The translations under genes were made by a program, and so were the position numbers. DNA of 16,296 nt from Clostridiaceae bacterium (lineage in GTDB: Bacteria; Bacillota; Clostridia; Oscillospirales; QAMX01). Under the pieces are notes generated by a model. That model worked only from the letters and a program-made list of their open reading frames with translations, did no database searches and was not told the DNA's origin. The stretch spans positions 1 to 16,296 of the forward strand of contig JAEDGJ010000040.1 in NCBI GenBank assembly GCA_016297585.1. The letters run 5' to 3'. Of this stretch, positions 6,480 to 13,161 are shown one piece after another (the first letter of the stretch is position 1; each line of letters starts with the position of its first letter).

Positions 6480-7559
6480 ATGAAAGTATATAACGCCGGT
6501 ATCATCGGCGCGACCGGCATGGTCGGTCAGCGCTTCGCCACCCTGCTTGCCAATCACCCGTGGTTCCGCGTCACGAAGCTCGCCGCCTCGTCCCGCTCCG
6601 CCGGCAAGACCTACGAGGAAGCCGTCGGCAGCCGCTGGATGATGGCCGATCCCATTCCCGAAAACCTGCGCGATATGGTCATTCTCGACGCCGCCCAGGT
6701 CTCCCGCGTCGCCGAAGGGCTCGACGTCGTCTTCTGCGCCGTCGACATCAAGGAAAAGAGCGTGCTGCGCGACCTCGAGGACGCCTACGCCAAGGCCGAG
6801 GTCGTCGTCGTCTCCAATAACTCCGCCCACCGCTCGACGCCCGACGTCCCGATGCTCGTGCCGGAGATCAACCCCGAGCACTGCGAGGTCATCCCGTTCC
6901 AGCGTAAGCGCCTCGGCACCCGCCGCGGCTTTGTCGCCGTCAAGTCCAACTGCTCGCTGCAGAGCTACGTCCCCGCGCTCCATCCGCTGCGCGGCTACGG
7001 CCTCTCGAAGGTGCTCGTGTGCACCTATCAGGCGATCTCCGGCGCGGGCAAGAACTTCGAGACCTGGCCCGAGATGGTCGACAACGTCATCCCCTACATC
7101 GGCGGCGAGGAAGAAAAGTCCGAGCGCGAGCCGCTCAAGCTCTGGGGACATGTCGAAAACGGCGTGATCGTCCCCGCGACGGCTCCGGCGTTTACCGCGC
7201 AGTGCCTGCGCGTGCCGGTCTCCGACGGCCATATGGCGGCGGTCTTTGCGTCGTTTGACCGCAAGCCCGAAAAGGACGAGATCCTCGCCGCGTGGCAGAA
7301 CTACACCGCCGAACCGCAGCGCCTCGGCCTCCCGAGCGCGCCGAAGCAGTTCCTGCACTATTTCGACGACCCGACGCTGCCGCAGACGAAGCTGCAGCGC
7401 AATCTCGAGCACGGCATGGCCGTCAGCATCGGACGCCTGCGCGAGGACACGCAGTACGACTACAAGTTCGTCTGCCTGTCCCACAACACGCTGCGCGGCG
7501 CCGCGGGCGGTGCCGTGGAAGCCGCCGAGCTGCTCGCGGCGAAGGGCTTCCTCGATTGA
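6480..7559 (+). CDS. asd: Aspartate-semialdehyde dehydrogenase, long (archaeal/fungal-like) type
   Basis: Reduces aspartyl phosphate to aspartate semialdehyde with NADPH, feeding DapA (and threonine/methionine synthesis). 359 residues. The N-terminal nucleotide loop is GIIGATGMVGQRF (7-19), followed by SSRSAGKTYEEAV (37-49). This SSRSAGK-Y-EAV stretch and the length fit the archaeal/fungal-like branch of the family rather than the enterobacterial form. The catalytic cysteine is Cys158 in KSNCSLQ; many relatives have NCST here. YQAISGAGK (around 181-189) and the substrate-binding LRVPVSDGH with its histidine (around 242-250) are present. AAGGA (6463-6467) lies 12 bases before the ATG. The ECF S component follows after 18 nt. 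No aspartate kinase gene is seen in the window. Confidence 0.93.
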   Translation: MKVYNAGIIGATGMVGQRFATLLANHPWFRVTKLAASSRSAGKTYEEAVGSRWMMADPIPENLRDMVILDAAQVSRVAEGLDVVFCAVDIKEKSVLRDLEDAYAKAEVVVVSNNSAHRSTPDVPMLVPEINPEHCEVIPFQRKRLGTRRGFVAVKSNCSLQSYVPALHPLRGYGLSKVLVCTYQAISGAGKNFETWPEMVDNVIPYIGGEEEKSEREPLKLWGHVENGVIVPATAPAFTAQCLRVPVSDGHMAAVFASFDRKPEKDEILAAWQNYTAEPQRLGLPSAPKQFLHYFDDPTLPQTKLQRNLEHGMAVSIGRLREDTQYDYKFVCLSHNTLRGAAGGAVEAAELLAAKGFLD

Positions 7560-7577
7560 CGCGGGAGGGGGCGGAAG

Positions 7578-8111
7578 ATGAACCTGAAAGCCTTTTTCAC
7601 CGTACGCCGTCTGACCTACGCCGCGCTGCTCGTCGCGCTGGACATCGTATTCACCCGCGTGTTCTCGTTCATGTTCCCCGGCAGCATCGACCGGCTCTCG
7701 CTGCAGTTCCTCGCGCACGCCGCCGAGGGGATGCTCCTCGGGCCCGTCGGCGCGGCGCTCGCCGCGGTCGCGGGCGACCTGATCGGCACGCTCATCAACT
7801 CCGGCGGCATGTCGTTTTATCTGCCCCTGACCGTCTCCGCGCTGATGCGCGGCGTCCTCTACGGGCTGTTCCTCTATAAAAAGCCCGCGTCGTTTGTCCG
7901 CGTGCTGCTCGCCTGCGCCGCCGTCACGCTCATCGTCGACCTCGGCTGGAACCCCATCTTCCTCGCAAAGCTCTACGGACAGCCCTACGGCGCCGTTTTC
8001 CTCGCAAAGCTCCCCGTCCGGCTCGTCTGGATCCCCGTCTCCTCCGTCGTGCTCTACTTTGTCACAAAGGCGCTCTTCCGCGCCGTTCCCGCCTTCCGCG
8101 ACGGACTTTGA
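7578..8111 (+). CDS. ECF transporter S component, FolT-like family
   Basis: A very hydrophobic protein of 177 residues with about six membrane segments (roughly 11-33, 40-58, 58-73, 77-99, 105-130 and 139-167), typical of substrate-binding S components. These work in the membrane with a shared T protein and two ATPases, not seen here. RLSLQFLAHAAEGMLLGPVG (39-58) and GDLIGTLI followed by FYLPLTVSALMRGVLYGLFL match the pattern of the folate family (FolT), as do the C-terminal KLYG and LPVRL segments. The ATG follows a purine-rich GGGAGGGGGCGG site. It lies 18 nt after asd and before a terminator, so it is the last gene of the dap operon. The substrate cannot be read: a folate is the family-based guess, but context suggests an amino-acid-pathway or vitamin substrate is also possible. 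Confidence 0.82.
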   Translation: MNLKAFFTVRRLTYAALLVALDIVFTRVFSFMFPGSIDRLSLQFLAHAAEGMLLGPVGAALAAVAGDLIGTLINSGGMSFYLPLTVSALMRGVLYGLFLYKKPASFVRVLLACAAVTLIVDLGWNPIFLAKLYGQPYGAVFLAKLPVRLVWIPVSSVVLYFVTKALFRAVPAFRDGL

Positions 8112-8166
8112 GCGCATCCTGCCGGGAGCGAATATTCAGTCATTCGATAAAATAATTATTCATTTT

Positions 8167-8230
8167 CTCCCCCTGCCGCCGCGTCCGGGCCGGAAACCTC
8201 GTTCGGGCGGGTTCAGGGGGAGGATTTTTT
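8167..8230 (+). terminator. Rho-independent terminator of the dapA-dapB-asd-ECF operon
   Basis: CTCCCCCTG (8167-8175) pairs perfectly with CAGGGGGAG (8214-8222), with an inner CCGCC/GGCGG stem (8176-8180 with 8206-8210). It is followed by GA and six T (8225-8230). It lies 56 nt after the last gene. The minus strand has no T run, so it acts in one direction. Confidence 0.88.
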
Positions 8231-8293
8231 CGGCTTTTCGGACGCTTTCCGGCATTTCCGGGATGCAGTTCCATAAAATGTGCAAGAATGTTT

Positions 8294-8323
8294 TTCTCAA
8301 CCTCGCGCAAGTTTGTGTATAAT
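8294..8323 (+). promoter_or_regulatory. Possible upstream purA promoter (P2)
   Basis: TATAAT (8318-8323) lies 18 bp after TTCTCA (8294-8299), which matches four of six -35 positions. It would start a transcript near 8330 that runs through the main promoter. This is a candidate only; the main promoter 56 bp downstream is much better. Confidence 0.35.
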
Positions 8324-8349
8324 TTTGCATGGGAGCGGCACATCCTTGC

Positions 8350-8379
8350 TTGACAGGGACGGGGGGATTGTGCTATAAT
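8350..8379 (+). promoter_or_regulatory. Consensus promoter of the purA-glnA-purF-carAB gene group (P1)
   Basis: TTGACA (8350-8355) and TATAAT (8374-8379) both match the consensus fully, with an 18-bp spacer rich in G. The expected transcript start near 8386 leaves a leader of about 173 nt before purA. No equally good promoter was seen between here and carB, so it may drive all six genes. Confidence 0.88.
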
Positions 8380-8380
8380 A

Positions 8381-8543
8381 CTGTCCGGCAAAACAAAGGA
8401 AAGCTCGTCCGGGCAGAAAAAACGCGGAGGACGCGCACAAAGACGCCACGATTATCTTTGGAGATCCCGGCATGCGTCTTCGCGTTTTTGGTACTCTATT
8501 CGTTTTTTCGCGCGGGCTTTTTTTGTGTGCAAATCGAAAAACG
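8381..8543 (+). promoter_or_regulatory. Structured purA leader with competing hairpins (candidate attenuator or riboswitch)
   Basis: Three pairings were found. (a) CTGTCCGG (8381-8388) with CCGGGCAG (8409-8416), eight pairs including one G-U; its first bases lie before the expected transcript start, so it may be a DNA operator. (b) A long arm at 8418-8435 with 8473-8489, about 17 pairs with one bulge; its CGCG core leads straight into five T, like a terminator. It encloses a small CAAAGA/TCTTTG hairpin (8438-8443 with 8455-8460). (c) CGTTTTTTCG (8501-8510) with CGAAAAACG (8535-8543). AAGACGC (8440-8446) can also pair perfectly with GCGTCTT (8474-8480), which would break (b). This fits a terminator/antiterminator switch. 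I see neither a purine-riboswitch core nor any other known class. Confidence 0.5.
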
Positions 8544-8558
8544 TTGGGGGTTTTTCTC

Positions 8559-9830
8559 ATGCTTTCCGCGATCGTCGGCATCAACTGGGGCGACGAGGGA
8601 AAAGGCCGCATGGTCGATCTTCTCTCCTCCTCCTATGACATCATCATCCGCTATCAGGGCGGCAACAACGCCGGGCATACCGTCGTCAATGAACGGGGCA
8701 AGTTCATCCTGAACCTCATGCCCTCCGGCATCCTCCGCGAAAACGTCGTCAACGTCTGCGGCCCCGGCATGGTCATCGATCTGGCGCATCTCGTCGGCGA
8801 GATCAAAAAGCTCACCGACGCGGGCGTACGCGTGAGCCCCTTGAATCTGAAAATTTCCGACCGCGCCGTCATCTGCATGCCCTATCACCGCAAGCTCGAC
8901 GAGCTCGAGGAAGACCGCCTCGCCGACCGCAAGTTCGGCTCCACCCGCCGCGGCATCGGCCCGGTGTACGGCGACAAGTACATGAAGAAGGTGCTGCGCT
9001 GCGGCGACCTTCTGGAGCCCGACACCCTGCGCGACAAGGTCGCAAACCTCCTTGAATGGAAAAACCTCACGATCGCCGGCGGCTATCACGCCGAACCCGT
9101 CTCCGTCGACGAGGAGATGGCGTGGCTTGAGGAATACGGCTCCGTCCTCGCGCCGTTCGTCTGCGACACGACGAAGTTTCTGTCGAACGCGATCGCCGCG
9201 GGCAAGAACCTGATGTTCGAGGCCCAGCTCGGCGCGCTGCGCGACATCGACTTCGGCATCTTCCCCTATACGTCCTCGTCCCCGACGATCGCGGCCTACG
9301 CCCCCATCGGCGCGGGCATCCCGTTTGCGAAGCTCGACCGCGTGCTCGGCATCATGAAGGCGTATTCCACCTGCGTCGGCGAAGGCCCCTTCACCGCCGA
9401 GATGTTCGGCGACGAGGCGGAGGAGCTGCGCCGCGCCGGCGGTGAATACGGCGCCGCGACCGGCCGTCCGCGCCGTGTCGGCGGCTTCGACGTCGTCGCT
9501 TCCCGCTACGGCTGCAAGATGCAGGGCGCCGATTCCCTCGCGCTGACGAAGCTCGACGTGCTGTCGTACTGCAAGGAGATCCCCGTCTGCGAGGCCTACA
9601 GCATCGACGGCCTGCGCGTCGAGGAGTTCCCGTGGGGCGACGCGCTTTCCCGCGCCAAGCCCATTTACACGACGCTGCCCGGCTTCGAAGCCGACATCTC
9701 GAAGGTGCGCCGCGCGTCCGATCTGCCGTACAACGCCCGCGCCTACATCGAATACCTGCAGCGCGCCGTCGACACGCCGATCTCCATCGTCTCCGTCGGC
9801 GCCGAGCGCGACGCCTACATCGAGCTGTAA
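8559..9830 (+). CDS. purA: Adenylosuccinate synthetase (divergent clostridial-type)
   Basis: Joins IMP and aspartate with GTP to give adenylosuccinate, the first step from IMP to AMP. 423 residues from the ATG at 8559, which gives the normal start MLSAIVGINWGDEGKG. GGGGG six to ten bases upstream is a weak ribosome binding site. The frame is open back to 8472, but that part is the structured leader. Catalytic Asp12 and His40 (in GGNNAGHTV) are present, as are GSTRRGIGPVYGDKY (127-141) and the aspartate loop ATGRPRRVGGFD (300-311). The segment FEAQLGALRDIDFGIFPY (220-237) is odd: most family members read FEGAQG..LDIDHGTYP, so the usual His is Phe232 here. First gene of the purA - glnA - ANTAR - purF - carAB group. 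Still expected to be active. Confidence 0.94.
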   Translation: MLSAIVGINWGDEGKGRMVDLLSSSYDIIIRYQGGNNAGHTVVNERGKFILNLMPSGILRENVVNVCGPGMVIDLAHLVGEIKKLTDAGVRVSPLNLKISDRAVICMPYHRKLDELEEDRLADRKFGSTRRGIGPVYGDKYMKKVLRCGDLLEPDTLRDKVANLLEWKNLTIAGGYHAEPVSVDEEMAWLEEYGSVLAPFVCDTTKFLSNAIAAGKNLMFEAQLGALRDIDFGIFPYTSSSPTIAAYAPIGAGIPFAKLDRVLGIMKAYSTCVGEGPFTAEMFGDEAEELRRAGGEYGAATGRPRRVGGFDVVASRYGCKMQGADSLALTKLDVLSYCKEIPVCEAYSIDGLRVEEFPWGDALSRAKPIYTTLPGFEADISKVRRASDLPYNARAYIEYLQRAVDTPISIVSVGAERDAYIEL

Positions 9831-9842
9831 CGCCCGCTTTCC

Positions 9843-9864
9843 CCGGCTGATTTTTATCAGGCGG
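9843..9864 (+). promoter_or_regulatory. Small hairpin between purA and glnA
   Basis: CTGAT (9847-9851) pairs with ATCAG (9856-9860) around TTTT, with three more outer pairs (CCG with CGG) after a G-G mismatch. No T tract follows, so it is not a standard terminator. It could protect or cut the mRNA within the 58-nt gap, or mean nothing. Confidence 0.3.
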
Positions 9865-9888
9865 CATCGACTATAAGGGAGGATTTTT

Positions 9889-11157
9889 ATGGATTACACC
9901 GCGCAGGAAGTGCAGCAGTTTGTCCGCACCAACGACGTCAAGTTCATCCGGCTTGCGTTCGTCGATCTCTTCGGCGTTCAGAAGAACGTCTCCATCCTCC
10001 CTTCCGAGCTGCCCCGCGCGTTCGACAGGGGGATCTCCTTCGACGCCTCCGCGATCCGGGGGTTTTCCGACGTCTCCCATTCCGATCTCTTCCTCGTTCC
10101 CGACCCCACGACGCTCCACGTTCTCCCCTGGCGTCCCTCGCAGGGGCGCGTCGTGCGGCTTTACTGCGACATCCGAAAGCCCGACGGCTCGCCCTTCGCG
10201 TTTGACACCCGCCGCGTCCTCGCGCGGGCCGTCGAACGCTGCGAGCAGGCGGGCTTTCGCGCAAGCATCGGCACCGAATGCGAATTCTACCTCTTCCGCC
10301 TCGACGAAAACGGCTATCCGACGCTCGAGCCGCACGACCGCGGCGGCTATCTCGACGTCGCGCCGCTCGACCGCGGCGAAAACGTCCGGCGCGAGATCTG
10401 CCTGACGCTCGAGGAGTTCGGCCTCACCCCCGAAACCTCGCATCACGAGCAGGGCCCGGGGCAAAACGAGATCGATTTTCGCCATTCCTCCCCTCTCGCC
10501 GCCGCGGACAGCGTCATCACGTTCAAAAACGTCGTCCGCGCCGTCGCCGAGCGCAACGGACTCTACGCGTCCTTCGACCCCAAACCCCTCTCCGGCGCGC
10601 CCGGCTCCGGACTGCACGTCAATCTCTCCCTCTCGCGCGGCGGACGGAACCTGTTCGACGAGCCGCTGGTCCCGGGCGCGTCCTCTCCCGCCGCCTCCTG
10701 CATCGCGGGACTTCTGCGCGAGAGCGCGGCGATGTGCGTGTTCGGCTCGCCGCTCGCGTCGTCGTACGAACGGCTCGGCAGCTGCGAGGCGCCGGGATAC
10801 GTCTCCTGGTCGCCGCAGAACCGCTCCCAGCTCATCCGCATCCCCGCCGCCGCCGGAGACGCCGCCCGTATGGAGCTGCGCTCTCCCGACCCGTCCTGCA
10901 ACCCCTATCTGCTGTTCTCGCTGCTGCTGCACGCGGCGCTCGACGGCATCGAGGAGCGTCTGCCGCTGCCGTCTCCCGTCAACGAGGATCTCTACCGCGC
11001 CGACACACGCGCGCTCGGCCTTATCTCCCTGCCGCGCACGCTGGCGGACGCCGTAGCTGCCGCCCGCGCCTCGTCGCTTCCCGAAAAAGCGCTCGGGAAA
11101 GCGCTCGCCGCAGCGTATCTCGACGCGAAGGCCGCCGAGTGCGCGCTCGGGGAGTGA
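9889..11157 (+). CDS. glnA: Glutamine synthetase, type I (variant lacking usual control features)
   Basis: Makes glutamine from glutamate, ammonia and ATP. 422 residues, about 20 short of the usual type I-alpha enzyme. Active-site parts are present: GTECEFYLF with metal ligands Glu130 and Glu132, SHHEQGPGQNEIDF (184-197), GSGLHVNLSL (239-248), NRSQLIRIPA (311-320) and MELRSPDPSCNPYL (328-341). Three oddities stand out. FDASAIRGFSDVSHSD (51-66) has Asp61 where the Bacillus subtilis enzyme has the feedback arginine Arg62. The flap around Glu300 reads LGSCEAP, one residue shorter than LVPGYEAP. The protein stops at AKAAECALGE, without the usual HPWE..QY tail. AAGGGAGG ends seven bases before the ATG. 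The ANTAR gene starts four bases after its stop. It may be a diverged synthetase with altered control rather than the cell's main one. Confidence 0.9.
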   Translation: MDYTAQEVQQFVRTNDVKFIRLAFVDLFGVQKNVSILPSELPRAFDRGISFDASAIRGFSDVSHSDLFLVPDPTTLHVLPWRPSQGRVVRLYCDIRKPDGSPFAFDTRRVLARAVERCEQAGFRASIGTECEFYLFRLDENGYPTLEPHDRGGYLDVAPLDRGENVRREICLTLEEFGLTPETSHHEQGPGQNEIDFRHSSPLAAADSVITFKNVVRAVAERNGLYASFDPKPLSGAPGSGLHVNLSLSRGGRNLFDEPLVPGASSPAASCIAGLLRESAAMCVFGSPLASSYERLGSCEAPGYVSWSPQNRSQLIRIPAAAGDAARMELRSPDPSCNPYLLFSLLLHAALDGIEERLPLPSPVNEDLYRADTRALGLISLPRTLADAVAAARASSLPEKALGKALAAAYLDAKAAECALGE

Positions 11158-11161
11158 CCCT

Positions 11162-11734
11162 ATGGAGTCGGCGCTGATCGTCTCCGCCGGCGAAAAGAGC
11201 CTCGCCGGCCTGCGGGAGCTGCTCTCCTCCCATACCCGGCTGTCCGAAATCGTCACCGCGACCGACTCCGGCATGGCGCGCCGCGTCTTTCTCGAGCGCG
11301 ACTTCGACCTCTGCGTCGTCAACACGCCGCTGCCGGACGAGTTCGGCGACCGCCTCGCCTGCACGATCGCCCGCGACGGCGTCTGTCAGGTCATCCTGCT
11401 CGTGCGTGCGGAGCTTTCCGACGAGATCGCCGCCGCCGTCGAGGAGGACGGCGTCCTCACGCTCGCAAAGCCCGTCAACCGCGCGCTTTTCTGGAACGCG
11501 CTGAAGCTCGCCGCCGCCGCGAACGCCAAGCTCGTGCGCATCAAGGCCGAAAACGACCGCCTTTTGCAGAAGATCGAGGACATCCGCCTCGTCGACCGCG
11601 CAAAATGCCTCCTTGTGCAGCATCTTGCCATGTCCGAGGCCGACGCGCACCGCTATATCGAAAAACAGGCCATGGACTCCCGCGTGCCGCGCGTGCGCGT
11701 CGCGGAGGACATTCTCAAAACGTATGAAGGGTAA
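11162..11734 (+). CDS. ANTAR-domain regulator with pseudo-receiver (glnA-linked, NitR-like)
   Basis: 190 residues. The C-terminal part (about 129-188) is an ANTAR domain: a coiled-coil lead-in (KLVRIKAENDRLLQKIED), then LVDRAKCLLVQHLAMSEADA and HRYIEKQAMDSRVPRVRVAE with the alanines and aromatic Tyr165 expected of the RNA-binding helices. ANTAR proteins bind paired RNA hairpins and prevent transcription termination. The N-terminal part (1-115) looks like a response-regulator receiver but reads CVVNTPLPDE at the phosphorylation strand, with Asn54 in place of Asp, and VSAGE instead of an acidic pocket; Lys103 is kept. It probably is not switched by phosphorylation. The ATG is four bases after glnA and three bases before purF starts its own gene, so it is translationally coupled to both. 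A glnA-ANTAR (nitR) pair is known from solventogenic clostridia. Confidence 0.9.
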   Translation: MESALIVSAGEKSLAGLRELLSSHTRLSEIVTATDSGMARRVFLERDFDLCVVNTPLPDEFGDRLACTIARDGVCQVILLVRAELSDEIAAAVEEDGVLTLAKPVNRALFWNALKLAAAANAKLVRIKAENDRLLQKIEDIRLVDRAKCLLVQHLAMSEADAHRYIEKQAMDSRVPRVRVAEDILKTYEG

Positions 11735-11737
11735 AGT

Positions 11738-13150
11738 ATGAAGCAATCCGAAAAACTCTCCGAAGAATGCGCGGTATTCGGCATCTCCTCCACGTCAGAC
11801 GACACCGCAGGCGTGGTCTGCAACAGTCTTCTCGCGCTGCAGCACCGCGGTCAGGAGGGCGCGGGGCTCGCCGTATCCTGCGGCCGCCGCATCCTCTGCG
11901 TCAAGAACACCGGTCTTGTCTCCGAGGTCCTCACCCCCGCCGTCGTGCAGCGCCTGCCCGCCTGCCGCGCCGCCATCGGTCACTGCCGCTACTCCACGAC
12001 CGGCTCGAACACCCGTGAAAACGTCCAGCCCTTCGTCACCGAGTACCTGACCGGGCGTCTCGCGACCGCGCACAACGGCAACATCGTCAACGCCGCCACG
12101 CTGCGCGACGTCCTGCGCGGCGCGGGCGTCGAATTCGGCGCGACCTCCGACACCGAGGTCATCTCCTCCCTCATCGCCTACGAGACCGTCAAGGCCGGCT
12201 CCCCCGTGCTCGGCGCCGCGCGTGCCGCACGCCAGCTCCGGGGCGCGTTCTGCCTCGTCATCCTCACCTCCGACGAGCGCGTCATCGCCATCCGCGACCC
12301 CAACGGCTTCCGTCCGCTGTGCATCGGCGAAAACGAGACGGGCACCGTCGTCGCCTCCGAGTCCTGCGCGCTCGCAAGTCAAGGGTACCGCTTCGTCCGC
12401 GACGTCGCGCCGGGCGAGATGGTCGTCCTGCAGGACGGCAAGCTCGTCTCCTCCGAGATGATCTTCCGCGACCGCGTCGACACCGGCCTGTGCATCTTCG
12501 AATTCGTCTACTTCGCCCGCACGGATTCCGTCATCGACGGGCTGTCCGTCTACGAAGCGCGCGTCAACATGGGGCGGATGCTCGCGCGGGAGTATCCGGT
12601 CGACGCCGACATCGTCTGCGGCATCCCGGACAGCGGCATGGAGGCGGCGCTCGGCTACTCGCTCGAGTCCGGCATCCCGATGGTGCCCGGCTTCGTCAAG
12701 AACAAGTACATCGGCCGCAGCTTCATCTTCCCGACGCAGCGCCAGCGCGAGACCGCCGTCAAGATGAAATTAAATCCCCTCGCCGCGACCCTTTCGGGCA
12801 AGCGCGTCATCCTCGTCGACGACTCGCTCGTGCGCGGCACCACCAGCGCCAAGATCATCCAAAGCGTGCGCGACGCGGGCGCGACGGAGGTGCATATGCG
12901 CATCTCCTCCCCGCCGTTTACGCATACCTGCCATTTCGGCACCGACGTCGACCGCGAGGACTCCCTCATCGCCAACCAGATGGATCTCGAGGGCATCCGC
13001 CGCCACATCGGCGCAGATTCGCTCGGTTATATCAGCATCGCGGGTCTGAAATCCGCCTGCGAGGGCTGCCGGCTGCACTTCTGCACCGGCTGCTTCACCG
13101 GGAAATACCCGGTCGACCCGGGGCTTGCCAACAAACAGGAATTGGACTAA
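11738..13150 (+). CDS. purF: Amidophosphoribosyltransferase
   Basis: Transfers the amide nitrogen of glutamine to PRPP, the first step of purine synthesis. 470 residues. A ten-residue propeptide (MKQSEKLSEE) precedes the catalytic Cys11, as in the Bacillus-type enzymes that are processed on maturation. The glutaminase domain shows CAVFGI, LQHRGQEGAGLA (34-45) and HCRYSTTGS (82-90). The PRPP loop is VILVDDSLVRGTTS (357-370). Cys252, Cys398 (THTCHFG), Cys449 and Cys452 (FCTGCFTGKYP) match the four ligands of the [4Fe-4S] cluster in the B. subtilis enzyme, so an oxygen-sensitive cluster is expected. The ATG at 11738 is three bases after the ANTAR stop, with GAAGGG upstream. It uses glutamine made by GlnA two genes earlier. 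Confidence 0.96.
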   Translation: MKQSEKLSEECAVFGISSTSDDTAGVVCNSLLALQHRGQEGAGLAVSCGRRILCVKNTGLVSEVLTPAVVQRLPACRAAIGHCRYSTTGSNTRENVQPFVTEYLTGRLATAHNGNIVNAATLRDVLRGAGVEFGATSDTEVISSLIAYETVKAGSPVLGAARAARQLRGAFCLVILTSDERVIAIRDPNGFRPLCIGENETGTVVASESCALASQGYRFVRDVAPGEMVVLQDGKLVSSEMIFRDRVDTGLCIFEFVYFARTDSVIDGLSVYEARVNMGRMLAREYPVDADIVCGIPDSGMEAALGYSLESGIPMVPGFVKNKYIGRSFIFPTQRQRETAVKMKLNPLAATLSGKRVILVDDSLVRGTTSAKIIQSVRDAGATEVHMRISSPPFTHTCHFGTDVDREDSLIANQMDLEGIRRHIGADSLGYISIAGLKSACEGCRLHFCTGCFTGKYPVDPGLANKQELD

Positions 13151-13161
13151 GGAGAAAAACT

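Noticed and set aside
6456..8117. 553-codon open frame on the minus strand across asd and the ECF gene
   Set aside because: Both genes below it are clear family members on the plus strand. The frame is a by-product of G/C-rich third codon positions, with a low-complexity, charged product and no ribosome binding site or recognisable domain.
8472..8558. In-frame N-terminal extension of purA from the ATG at 8472
   Set aside because: It would lie in the structured leader, and PurA proteins begin at the strand starting at 8559. No ribosome binding site precedes 8472.
8386..8558. Purine or PRPP riboswitch before purA
   Set aside because: I could not find the conserved junction and loop sequences of these classes. 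A covariance-model search would be decisive.
9848..9877. Separate glnA promoter using TATAAG at 9872-9877
   Set aside because: No acceptable -35 box at 16-18 bp, and the transcript would begin at about the ribosome binding site.
9871..11364. 497-codon open frame on the minus strand opposite glnA
   Set aside because: Shadow of glnA. The product is a charged, repetitive sequence without domain features.
12319..13161. Long N-terminal extension of carA inside purF
   Set aside because: The extension is arginine-rich and overlaps purF in another frame. The GTG at 13162 has a proper ribosome binding site and gives the normal CarA N terminus.
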